64,000 bases of DNA, taken from NCBI GenBank assembly GCA_035463475.1, contig DATHTE010000058.1, forward strand, positions 40,788 to 104,787, read 5' to 3'. Every line of letters begins with the position of its first letter. Position 1 is the first letter of the stretch. Below the pieces are notes generated by a model that saw only the letters and a program-made list of their open reading frames with translations, did no database searches and had not been told where the DNA came from. The translations under genes and the position numbers were made by a program. Of the stretch, positions 52,266-59,530 are shown piece after piece. Origin of the DNA: JACPDI01 sp035463475. GTDB taxonomy: Bacteria > Acidobacteriota > Vicinamibacteria > Vicinamibacterales > 2-12-FULL-66-21.

Positions 52266-52894
52266 CGCCGTTCGAGGTCCCTGATCTTGAGCAGCCGCCG
52301 GATGTAGCGTGGCTCGCGCATCGGCGTCGACAGGAACGTCTGCACGATCTCGCGCGCTTCCGCCGCGGTCACGAGCGAGGCGCCGAGCGTCAGCACATTG
52401 GCGCCGTTGTGCTCGCGGCCGTAGCGCGCGAGCGTCACGCTCGTCGCCATCACCGCACGCGCTCCGCGGACCTTGTTCGCCGCGATCGCCGATCCGATCC
52501 CCGCGCCGTCGATCACAATGCCCGCGTCCGCCTCCCTGCGCGTGACCTGCGTGGCGACCGCCGACGCGATGTCGGGGTAGTCGACCGGGTCCGCCGTGTG
52601 CGTCCCGACGTCCTCGACGGCGAGGCCGCGCGCCCGCAACTCCCGCACGAGGTCCGCCTTCATCGCCAGGCCCGTGTGGTCGCTCCCGATCGACACCCGG
52701 CGGATGTCCGCGACGGGAGCGAGGTCGTCGGGCAGCGACGGGTCCACTGGGCCGGCGGGCACCACGGTCACGCGCCGGGCCTTGAGCGTGTCACGCGCGA
52801 GCGGCGTCACGTGCCCGCCAGGCGCCAGCGCCACCGTCGAACCGTACGCGATCGTGCGCGCGTCGGCCTCCGTGATGATCTCGTATGCCTTCAC
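52262..52894 (-). CDS. RpiB/LacAB-family sugar-phosphate isomerase with N-terminal extension
   Basis: About 210 residues. The C-terminal 150 residues are RpiB-like (RRVSIGSDHTGLAMKADLV, VEDVGTHTADPVDYPDIA, AAEAREIVQTFL). The first 50 (VKAYEIITEADARTIAYGST, then HVTPLARDTLKARRVTVV) are extra and resemble N-terminal segments of microcompartment-associated proteins. The usual catalytic CGTGIG motif reads DGAGIG, replacing the cysteine with aspartate, so substrate or mechanism may differ from ribose-5-phosphate isomerase. The GTG start overlaps the hpt stop by four bases. A longer open frame upstream is the antisense shadow of hpt. Confidence 0.85.
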   Translation of the reverse strand: MKAYEIITEADARTIAYGSTVALAPGGHVTPLARDTLKARRVTVVPAGPVDPSLPDDLAPVADIRRVSIGSDHTGLAMKADLVRELRARGLAVEDVGTHTADPVDYPDIASAVATQVTRREADAGIVIDGAGIGSAIAANKVRGARAVMATSVTLARYGREHNGANVLTLGASLVTAAEAREIVQTFLSTPMREPRYIRRLLKIRDLERR

Positions 52895-53430
52895 TCCGGG
52901 ATGACCCCTTCCGCTATCGTCAGCACGCCGATGTAGGGCAGGTGCCGGTACTGTTCCGCGAAATCCAGCCCGTAGCCCACGACGAACCTGTCTTCGATGG
53001 TGAAGCCGACGTACTCGACCTTGACGTCCACCTTCCGGCGTGATGGCTTGCTCAGCAGGCACGCGGTGCGAAGCGTCCTGGGATTGCGCGCGTGCAGGAT
53101 CTCCTGCATGTACATCAGCGTGAGGCCGGTGTCCACGATGTCCTCGACGATGACGACGTGACGCCCCTCGAGCGAGCTGTCGAGGTCCTTCAATACGCGG
53201 ACCTGCCCGGACGACGAGGTGCCCTTCCCGTAGCTCGACACCGCCATGAAGTCGAGCGAGACCCTGGCGTGCATGGCGCGCACGAGGTCCGACAGGAACA
53301 TGAACCCGCCCTTGAGCACGCAGACGAGGTGGATTTCCGCCCCCTCGGGATGGTCCGCCACAATCTCCCGCGCCATCTCCCGGATGCGCGACTGGATCTG
53401 ATCTTCCGTAAGCAGGATCTGGTCGATCAT
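52891..53430 (-). CDS. hpt: Hypoxanthine phosphoribosyltransferase
   Basis: A 179-residue purine-salvage enzyme joining hypoxanthine or guanine to PRPP. VVIVEDIVDTGLTLMYM is the PRPP-binding loop, VCVLKGGFMFLSDLVRAM the first P-loop region, and FVVGYGLDFAEQYRHLPYIG the C-terminal purine-binding segment. Length is normal. ATG overlaps the stop of the deaminase gene by four bases. Confidence 0.95.
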   Translation of the reverse strand: MIDQILLTEDQIQSRIREMAREIVADHPEGAEIHLVCVLKGGFMFLSDLVRAMHARVSLDFMAVSSYGKGTSSSGQVRVLKDLDSSLEGRHVVIVEDIVDTGLTLMYMQEILHARNPRTLRTACLLSKPSRRKVDVKVEYVGFTIEDRFVVGYGLDFAEQYRHLPYIGVLTIAEGVIPE

Positions 53431-54824
53431 CGAACCGCCGCCTTCACCTGCTCCGCGATCGTTCTCGCCTCCGCAATCACGCTGTTCACATCGAGCGTCA
53501 GCAGCCGTCGGTCGCGCATCAACACCTTCCCGTCCACAATTGTCGTGCGCACGTCGTCGCCGTGTGTCGCGTAGACGAGGTGAGACACCGGATCGTACAG
53601 CGGCGTCTGTCGCAACGCGGTCATCTCGACAACGATGACGTCCGCCTGCTTCCCCGGCTCCAGCGAGCCAATCCGATCCGCCATGTTGAGGGCGCGGGCC
53701 CCTTCGATCGTCGCCATCGCGAGTGCGTCCCCCGCCGGCAGGACGCGAGGGTCTTTCGAGCCCACTTTGTGCAGGAACGCCGCCTGCCGCATCGCCTCGA
53801 ACATGTCGAGGTCGTTGTTGCTGGCCGCGCCGTCAGTGCCCAGGCCGACCGGCAGCCCCGCTTTCCGCATCGCCGGGACCGGCGCGATGCCGCTCGCCAG
53901 CTTCATGTTGCTTTCCGGGTTGTGCGCGACGCCGACGCTGGCGCGTCTCAGGATGTCCAGGTCCGCCGGGGTGAGCCACACTCCGTGGGCCGCCAGCGTC
54001 CCGGGTTTCCAGAAGCCGAGCGAGTCGAGCCAGGCGGCCGGCGTCATCCTGTGCTTCTCCGCGGAGATCTTCATCTCTTCCTCGGTCTCGGCCAGGTGGA
54101 TCAGGACCGGGATGGCGTACTTGTCGGCCAGCGCGCGGCAACGCCGCAGCATGTCCTCATCGAGCGTGTACATCGAGTGGGGCGCGATGGCCGGGGTAAT
54201 CAGGGGGTCGCGCGCGAACTCCTTCACGAAACGCTCCGTCCGCGCCAGCGTCTCCTCCGGCGTCTTCGCGTCAGCCACGGGAAACTGGATGACGGTCTGA
54301 CCGAGCACGGCGCGCAGCCCCGCCCGCTTCGTCGCGCGGCCGATCTCCTCCTCGAAGTAGTACATGTCCGCGTACGTCGTCGTCCCGGAGCGAATCATCT
54401 CGGCGGCAGCGAGCCGCGTGCCGGCGGCGACGAACGCCGGGGAGACCGTCTTCGCCTCCGCCGGGAAGATGTACTTCTGAAGCCACTCCATCAAGGCGAG
54501 GTCGTCCGCGAGCCCGCGGTACAGGACCATCGGCACGTGTGTGTGCGCGTTGACGAGGCCGGGGGCGATCACCGCGCCGCTGGCATCGATCGTGTCTCGC
54601 CCGCGGTACCCCGCCGCCACGACCTCCGCGCGATCGACCGCCGCGATGCGCGCGCCGTCAATCGCCACGGCTCCGGGCGCGAGGATCCGCCGGTCGCCGT
54701 CCATCGTGACGACGATGCCGTTGGTGATCACGAGCGAGACATCGAGCGGGCCCTGCGCGAGGCCGGCGGAGATCACGACGAACGCGAGGGCGGCCACCAA
54801 GCCGCCGGAGTGTCTGACTGGCAT
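53427..54824 (-). CDS. Amidohydrolase, MTA/SAH (or related) deaminase type, with signal sequence
   Basis: A 465-residue zinc-dependent amidohydrolase. GLVNAHTHVPMVLYRG (metal HxH), IHLAETEEEM, GVAHNPESNMKLASGIAPV and GLGTDGAASNNDLDMFE place it with methylthioadenosine/S-adenosylhomocysteine deaminases. The N terminus (VRHSGGLVAALAFVVISAGLA) looks like a signal peptide, so the enzyme may act in the periplasm, unlike the cytosolic family norm. First gene of the salvage operon with hpt, the rpiB-like gene and deoC, all joined by four-base overlaps. Its start lies only 23 bases from the divergent upp. Confidence 0.88.
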   Translation of the reverse strand: MPVRHSGGLVAALAFVVISAGLAQGPLDVSLVITNGIVVTMDGDRRILAPGAVAIDGARIAAVDRAEVVAAGYRGRDTIDASGAVIAPGLVNAHTHVPMVLYRGLADDLALMEWLQKYIFPAEAKTVSPAFVAAGTRLAAAEMIRSGTTTYADMYYFEEEIGRATKRAGLRAVLGQTVIQFPVADAKTPEETLARTERFVKEFARDPLITPAIAPHSMYTLDEDMLRRCRALADKYAIPVLIHLAETEEEMKISAEKHRMTPAAWLDSLGFWKPGTLAAHGVWLTPADLDILRRASVGVAHNPESNMKLASGIAPVPAMRKAGLPVGLGTDGAASNNDLDMFEAMRQAAFLHKVGSKDPRVLPAGDALAMATIEGARALNMADRIGSLEPGKQADVIVVEMTALRQTPLYDPVSHLVYATHGDDVRTTIVDGKVLMRDRRLLTLDVNSVIAEARTIAEQVKAAVR

Positions 54825-54847
54825 GAGCGCCTCATTCTATCCCGCCG

Positions 54848-55486
54848 ATGTATGATTTGCCCGTGCCTCTGCACATCGTCGAACATCCGCTGGTGCACGA
54901 CGCGCTGGCGACCCTCCGAGACAAGCACACGCTCCCCGAAGAGTTCCGGCGCACGGCCAACCGCATCAGCCTGTTGCTGGCGACCGTGGCGCTGGCGGAC
55001 GTGCCGCTCCGGCACGAGACGGTGCACACACCGCTCGGGCCCGCGCCGGCGCGACGGATCGGCGCAGACCTCGTGGTGGTGCCCGTGCTGCGGGCGGGCC
55101 TGGGAATGCTCGACGCCGTCCTCGAGCTCGTACCGCAGGCGCGCGTCGGCCACATCGGGCTGCAGCGCGACGAGATCACCGCGATCGCCTCGCGGTACTA
55201 CACGAAATTTCCCCCCGACATGACGGGCAGCCACGTCCTGATCATCGACCCGATGCTCGCGACCGGCGGCAGCGCCGTGGAAGGCATCCGGCTCCTGCGC
55301 GAGACGGGCGCACGCGACATCCTGATGATCTGCATCGTCGCGGCGCCGGAAGGGGTGGCGCTCGTCCAGCGGGAGTTCCCTGACGTGCACATCTACACGC
55401 CTGTTGTCGACCAGGGGCTGAACGACCACAAGTTCATCGTGCCGGGGCTCGGGGATTTCGGCGACCGGCTGTACGGCACGCTGTAG
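54848..55486 (+). CDS. upp: Uracil phosphoribosyltransferase
   Basis: A 212-residue pyrimidine-salvage enzyme converting uracil and PRPP to UMP. VVPVLRAGLGMLDAVLELVP, IIDPMLATGGSA (PRPP loop) and the C-terminal VPGLGDFGDRLYGTL uracil-binding segment are hallmarks. The alternative GTG at 54863 would drop five residues and matches the usual family N terminus better; a TATGAT hexamer overlaps the ATG. The citrate-synthase-fold gene follows 8 bases after the stop. Confidence 0.95.
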   Translation: MYDLPVPLHIVEHPLVHDALATLRDKHTLPEEFRRTANRISLLLATVALADVPLRHETVHTPLGPAPARRIGADLVVVPVLRAGLGMLDAVLELVPQARVGHIGLQRDEITAIASRYYTKFPPDMTGSHVLIIDPMLATGGSAVEGIRLLRETGARDILMICIVAAPEGVALVQREFPDVHIYTPVVDQGLNDHKFIVPGLGDFGDRLYGTL

Positions 55487-55494
55487 GAGGCACC

Positions 55495-56322
55495 GTGGAG
55501 GAACGTCGATCCAGGCCTCGCGTCGGCGAGGAACGGTGGCGCACCGCGCTCACCGCGATCGAGCCGAACAAGATCCTCGTCCGCGGCTACGCGCTGGACG
55601 AGATGATGGGCCGCCTCACCTTCGGCGAGGCGATCTACCTGCTGCTTGCTGGCGAGCTGCCGACGCCCGGGATCGGGATGCTCGTCGAGGCGATGCTCGT
55701 GTCGTTCATCGACCACGGGCCGACCCCTCCATCCACGCTCGCGGCGCGCAACGTGGCGACGACCGGCGCGACCCTGCGCGGCTGCGTGGCGGCGGGCGTA
55801 CTCGGGTTCGGCAAGTTCTTCGGCGGCGATATCCAGTCCACGATGCAGATGCTCGACCAGGGGCTGGCGCTGGCGCGCGCGGGACAGCCGCTCAAGGACG
55901 CCGCGGCGGGGCTCCTCAAGGAATACCACGATCGGGGCGAGCTTCCGCCAGGGTTCGGCCACCGGTATCACACGCGCGATCCGCGCGCGGCGCGGCTGTT
56001 CCAGATGGCGCTGGAACTCGAGCTCGACGGCGAGCACGTCGCGTTCATGCGCGCGATGGAAATGGGTCTCCACCAGAGCGCGCTGGTCGAGGAGCGGCAG
56101 GCGCCGATGAACATCGACGGCGCGATCGCCGCCGTGTGTGGCGACCTGGGCATCAACGCCGACGCGGCCGACGGGCTGTTCATGATCTCGCGCATCCCGG
56201 GCATCGTGGCGCATGCCATCGAGGAGAAGGAGCGCCACCAGCCGATGCGGCGGATCGATCCGGACGCGTTCACGTACGACGGCCCCGCGCAACGGCGGAT
56301 GCCCGAGACGCGGAATCGATAG
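55495..56322 (+). CDS. Citrate-synthase-fold protein (citryl-CoA lyase-like), altered active site
   Basis: A 275-residue protein with citrate-synthase family sequence: NKILVRGYALDEMMGRLTFG, a GDIQSTMQMLDQ region and PGFGHRYHTRDPRAARL, which matches the GFGHRVY..DPRA signature. Compared with citrate synthase it is short, and where the first catalytic histidine should be (LHGGA) it reads FFGGD. The C-terminal Asp of the triad is also not obvious. NCBI commonly names such proteins citryl-CoA lyase, but activity here is uncertain. GTG start after GGAGGCACC; probably co-transcribed with upp. Confidence 0.8.
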   Translation: MEERRSRPRVGEERWRTALTAIEPNKILVRGYALDEMMGRLTFGEAIYLLLAGELPTPGIGMLVEAMLVSFIDHGPTPPSTLAARNVATTGATLRGCVAAGVLGFGKFFGGDIQSTMQMLDQGLALARAGQPLKDAAAGLLKEYHDRGELPPGFGHRYHTRDPRAARLFQMALELELDGEHVAFMRAMEMGLHQSALVEERQAPMNIDGAIAAVCGDLGINADAADGLFMISRIPGIVAHAIEEKERHQPMRRIDPDAFTYDGPAQRRMPETRNR

Positions 56323-56403
56323 GTCTTGCGGGAGTCCTGGATGGCCAAAGCGCGGCGCTGCGACCGCGGCGTCGCCAGACCGGACGGCACTTGCGGGACA
56401 CGG

Positions 56404-56409
56404 TATAAT
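56404..56409 (+). promoter_or_regulatory. -10 box upstream of tRNA-Val
   Basis: An exact TATAAT hexamer 20 bases upstream of the mature tRNA 5' end, in otherwise GC-rich DNA. No good -35 box is seen at 16-18 bases. Confidence 0.5.
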
Positions 56410-56429
56410 CAGGATTCTTCCCTGAGGTT

Positions 56430-56504
56430 GGGCGCTTGGCTCAGCGGTAGAGCATCGCCTTCACACGGCGGGGGTCAGTGGTTCGAATCCACTAGCGCCC
56501 ACCA
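56430..56504 (+). tRNA. tRNA-Val (anticodon CAC)
   Basis: The acceptor arm GGGCGCT pairs fully with AGCGCCC and is followed by discriminator A and an encoded CCA. The D arm (GCTC/GAGC), anticodon arm TCGCC-TTCACAC-GGCGG with one G-T pair, and T arm AGTGG-TTCGAAT-CCACT are all complete. The anticodon CAC reads GTG valine codons. It lies downstream of the citrate-synthase-fold gene with its own -10 box. Confidence 0.96.
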
Positions 56505-56635
56505 ACCTTCATCCGGCCGCGAGCGATCACAAGATGGAGTTCACGCCACTCTAGGTGTGCGCGTCGCGGCTGCGGAGTCCCAGATGCTGGCGCCAGCCTT
56601 CCCGCTCGCGCCGGGCTGGGGCTACGATTCCCCGC

Positions 56636-57055
56636 ATGTCCGACACGACCCAGCCCGTCATCGATCTCATCAACAGCCTCTTCATCGCGACCGATGAGCA
56701 TGACTGGGACACCGTCCGGCGGTGCCTCGCGCCGCACGTGCGTTTCGACATGACGTCGCTCACCGGCGGGCAGCCGTCGACCCTGACCCGCGATCAGATC
56801 GTCGCCGGCTGGGAAGAGGGCCTGCGCCCGATTCGCGCCACCCACCATCAGGCGGGCAACTACCGCGTGCGCGTGAACGGAGAGCAGGCGGAGGCGTTCT
56901 GCTACGGCATCGCCTATCACCTGCTCCCCGAGGGCGCGCCCGCGCGGGTTCGCACCTTCGTCGGCAGTTACGATTTCGCGCTCGAACGGCACGGCGGCGC
57001 CTGGCAGATCACCAGCTTCCGGTTCATCTGCAAGTTCGTCGATCCGCCGCTGTAA
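56636..57055 (+). CDS. NTF2-like/SnoaL-type protein
   Basis: A 139-residue cone-shaped beta-barrel protein of the NTF2-like superfamily. PVIDLINSLFIATDEHDWDT is the typical first helix, LAPHVRFDMTSLTGGQPSTL follows, then VGSYDFALERHGGAWQITSF, the last strands. Catalytic or ligand-binding roles vary widely across the family, so no function can be assigned. No ribosome-binding site is evident and the upstream frame extension is spurious. A repeat-rich stretch follows the stop. Confidence 0.8.
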   Translation: MSDTTQPVIDLINSLFIATDEHDWDTVRRCLAPHVRFDMTSLTGGQPSTLTRDQIVAGWEEGLRPIRATHHQAGNYRVRVNGEQAEAFCYGIAYHLLPEGAPARVRTFVGSYDFALERHGGAWQITSFRFICKFVDPPL

Positions 57056-57138
57056 TCCCCGAGCGCCGAGCGCCCCGGCGCCCTGCGCCTCAGCCAGCGC
57101 CCCAAGCGCCTCAGCGTCCCAGCGCCCAGCGCCCCTCG
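57056..57138. repeat. Low-complexity GAGCGCC/CAGCGCC repeat tract
   Basis: Starting at the stop codon of the NTF2-like gene, units resembling GAGCGCC, CAGCGCCC and AAGCGCCTCAGC follow each other with a period of seven to eight bases. No gene is apparent here. A TATACT hexamer at 57147-57152 could be a -10 box for the next gene. Confidence 0.6.
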
Positions 57139-57201
57139 GACGCGGCTATACTCGGTGGTTTATCGCGCGATGCCTGCGTGTAATCAGGAGGAGAACGCCA
57201 T

Positions 57202-58323
57202 ATGCCCGTGACCCGTCACGTCCACCCCGCCAGCGGCGATGTGATTCTGCTCGTCGGGACCATGAAGGGGGCCTTCATGCTCCGGTCGGGAGCGAAGCGA
57301 TCGAGCTGGGACGTCGGAGGACCGTATTTCCCGGGCCACGCCGTCTACGCGCTCGCCTACGACTCACGCGCCGGGCGGCGGCGCGTCTGGGCCGGACCAC
57401 AGAGCGCGCACTGGGGAGGTCTCCTCCGATGGAGCGACGACTTCGGGAAGACCTGGACGGAGCCGGAAGAAGCGAACGTGAAGTTCCCGGAGAGCGCCGG
57501 CGCGGCGCTCAAACAGATCTGGCAGATCATCCCGGGACGCGGCGCGGAGCCGGACACGCTCTACTGCGGAGTCGAGCCCGCAGCCCTCTTCGTGTCGCAC
57601 GACGCGGGAGAGACGTGGGCGCTGGTGGAAGGGCTCTGGAACCATCCGCAGAGACCGAACTGGGAGCCGGGTGGCGGTGGGTTGTGCCTGCACACCATCC
57701 TGCTCGATCCCGCAGATCCCGGGCGGATCCGCGTCGCCGTTTCCACCGGCGGCATGTACGTCACTGACGACGGCGGCGCGACGTGGCGGCCGTCGAACAA
57801 GGGCGTGCGCGCGGAGTTCCTGCCCGACAAGTACCCCGAGTTCGGCCAGTGCGTCCACAAGGTCGTGCAGGCGGCGCGCCAGCCGCAGCGGCTGTTTCTG
57901 CAGAACCACTGGGGCCTCTATCGGAGCGACGATGGAGGCGAGAGCTGGACGGACATCGCGAACGGCGTTCCCTCCGACTTCGGCTTCGGGTTGGCCATGC
58001 ATCCGCGCAATCCCGACTGCGCCTGGATCGTGCCACTCGAATCGGACGAGTTTCGCTGCACACCCGAAGGCAAGCTTCGCGTCTACCGGACCCGCGACGC
58101 CGGCGCGCGCTGGGAGGGCATGGCCCGCGGCCTGCCGCAGGACGGCGCGTACGAGACGGTGCTGCGCGACGCGCTCGCCTCCGACTCGCTCGACCCGGCA
58201 GGCGTGTACTTCGGCACCCGCAGCGGGAAGCTGTTCGGCTCGGCGGACGAGGGGGAGAGCTGGACCGGGCTCGCCGACGGGCTTCCACCGATCGTCTCTG
58301 TCAAGGCGGCGGTGGTCGCGTGA
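57202..58323 (+). CDS. BNR/Asp-box beta-propeller protein
   Basis: A 373-residue soluble protein, without a signal peptide, built from Asp-box repeats: SDDFGKTW, SHDAGETW, TDDGGATW, SDDGGESW, TRDAGARW, SADEGESW (consensus SxDxGxTW), giving a six-bladed propeller as in sialidases and sortilin-like proteins. The catalytic arginines of sialidases are not evident, so I would not call it a sialidase. AGGAGGAG precedes the ATG. It overlaps the MoaD-like gene by four bases (GTGA), a very tight link. Confidence 0.85.
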   Translation: MPVTRHVHPASGDVILLVGTMKGAFMLRSGAKRSSWDVGGPYFPGHAVYALAYDSRAGRRRVWAGPQSAHWGGLLRWSDDFGKTWTEPEEANVKFPESAGAALKQIWQIIPGRGAEPDTLYCGVEPAALFVSHDAGETWALVEGLWNHPQRPNWEPGGGGLCLHTILLDPADPGRIRVAVSTGGMYVTDDGGATWRPSNKGVRAEFLPDKYPEFGQCVHKVVQAARQPQRLFLQNHWGLYRSDDGGESWTDIANGVPSDFGFGLAMHPRNPDCAWIVPLESDEFRCTPEGKLRVYRTRDAGARWEGMARGLPQDGAYETVLRDALASDSLDPAGVYFGTRSGKLFGSADEGESWTGLADGLPPIVSVKAAVVA

Positions 58324-58619
58324 AGTCGATCACCTTCGCGCTTCCCGGCCAGCTGCGCCAGTTCGCGGGCGGCGAGGAGGAACTGCGGCTTCGCGGCAAC
58401 GTCGCAACGCTTTCCGATGCCCTGTCGCTGCTCTTCTCCGAGTGCCCCGCGGTGCGAGACCGCATCGTGACCGAGCGCGGCGACGTCCGCCCCCACATCA
58501 ACATCTTTCTCGACGGCGAGAATACGCGTCACGCGGGCGGGCTCGCCGCGCCGGTGCAAGACGGCGCAGAGATCGTGATCCTCCCCGCCGTCAGCGGCGG
58601 AACCCTCGAAAAACCCTGA
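58320..58619 (+). CDS. MoaD/ThiS-like ubiquitin-fold protein
   Basis: A 99-residue beta-grasp protein of MoaD/ThiS type: ITFALPGQLRQFAGGEEEL, LSDALSLLFSECPAVRDRI, HINIFLDGENTRHAGG and GAEIVILPAVSGG. Sulfur carriers of this fold end in Gly-Gly; here GG is followed by five extra residues (TLEKP), the last of them and the stop lying in a seven-base repeat tract. GTG start overlapping the propeller gene stop. Molybdopterin-synthesis partners are not nearby, so a specific role with the propeller is more likely than cofactor synthesis. Confidence 0.85.
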   Translation: MKSITFALPGQLRQFAGGEEELRLRGNVATLSDALSLLFSECPAVRDRIVTERGDVRPHINIFLDGENTRHAGGLAAPVQDGAEIVILPAVSGGTLEKP

Positions 58620-58634
58620 ACCCTGACGCCTGAC
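58610..58634. repeat. Seven-base repeat tract at the MoaD-like gene end
   Basis: ACCCTGA, ACCCTGA and CGCCTGA stand in tandem. Each contains TGA; because the period is seven, successive TGA triplets fall in different frames. The first supplies the stop codon of the MoaD-like gene. The tract ends directly at the GTG start of the DUF1697 gene. Confidence 0.65.
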
Positions 58635-59216
58635 GTGACCTACGTCGCCCTGATGCGCGCGATCAACGTGGCCGGGCATGGCCGCGTCACGATGACGGCG
58701 GTGCGCGACGTGTTTGGCGCAGCCGGCTGCCGCCACGTCCAGACCTGCATTCAGAGCGGCAACGTGATCTTCGACGCGCAACCGCGAGACCTGCAAGCCA
58801 TCATGGCGAAAGCACGGCACGCGCTGCGGAGGCTGCTCGGAGAGGAGCCGCGGATCCTGATTCGGACAGCGCGGGACATCGCGCGGCTCCTCGAGACCGC
58901 GCCGTTCAAGACGCGCCGGGAGAAAGCGCGCAACGTGAAGCTCTACGTCGCGTTCCTGTCGGAAAAGCCGCGTCCCACGCCGACGTTTCCGGTGGTCTCC
59001 GCGGCGGAGGCGCTCGAAGCCATCGGCATGCGCGAGCTCGAGGTGTTTATCGTCAGCCGCCCGAAGGCGAGTGGGTTCTTCGGATTGCCCAACAACTTCG
59101 TCGAGGCGCAGCTGGGCGTCCCCGCGACGACGCGCAACTGGTCAACGGTGAAGAAGATCGCGGACGCGGCAAGGCGTACAAGCGAAACGCCCTGCCTGCC
59201 GAAGACGGGCGGCTGA
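58635..59216 (+). CDS. DUF1697 protein
   Basis: A 193-residue cytoplasmic protein of the DUF1697 family: YVALMRAINVAGHGRVTM at the start, CIQSGNVIFDA, then the C-terminal PNNFVEAQLGVPATTRNWST with the conserved TTRNW motif. Structures of family members show two ferredoxin-like folds; no activity is established. GTG start directly after a repeat tract; no ribosome-binding site of its own, so it may depend on read-through from the propeller/MoaD pair. Confidence 0.88.
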   Translation: MTYVALMRAINVAGHGRVTMTAVRDVFGAAGCRHVQTCIQSGNVIFDAQPRDLQAIMAKARHALRRLLGEEPRILIRTARDIARLLETAPFKTRREKARNVKLYVAFLSEKPRPTPTFPVVSAAEALEAIGMRELEVFIVSRPKASGFFGLPNNFVEAQLGVPATTRNWSTVKKIADAARRTSETPCLPKTGG

Positions 59217-59438
59217 TCCGGGAGGCTAGCACCGGACAGCGCTGGACGCGGAGTTGGTGGCGGGATGCCTGGCCAACCGCGACCTGCTTCGCGCAAGCGG
59301 GGCGTTTCCACGCCGCGCGGTCCGGAAGTGAGCGCGAGCCGAGTCGGCCCTGGCGCGACTTCAGGACACCGAGCTCCAGTGCCCAGCGGAACGCACAGCG
59401 TACGGCGAATATAGGACCGACGGGGGAAGGTGTCAAAT
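59217..59438. other. Gene-free stretch
   Basis: Together with the following repeat this makes a gap of about 312 bases. It contains no convincing coding frame, tRNA or promoter that I can see; composition is GC-rich and unremarkable. Confidence 0.5.
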
Positions 59439-59530
59439 GGCAATGCCAAATGCCGAAGGCCGAATGCCCGAAACGTCAATTCGGCATTGACGCATTCGGC
59501 ATTCGGCCTTCGGCCTTCGGCATTGCTCTT
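59439..59530. repeat. Seven-base repeat tract with inverted halves (second copy)
   Basis: ATGCCAA, ATGCCGA and AGGCCGA units in the left half are mirrored by GCATTCG, GCATTCG, GCCTTCG, GCCTTCG and GCATTGC in the right half, so the tract can fold into a long hairpin. The right end, complement TAAGAGCAATGCCGAA, coincides with the stop codon of the next gene exactly as in the 22.08 kb copy. Confidence 0.82.

Noticed and set aside
51366..55486. A complete bacterial microcompartment locus
   Set aside because: DeoC and RpiB-like proteins have suggestive extensions, but no shell protein gene (BMC-H, BMC-T or BMC-P) is found in the window.
57202..58323. Calling the BNR protein a sialidase
   Set aside because: Asp-box repeats are clear, but no arginine triad or FRIP motif is visible and it lacks a signal peptide.
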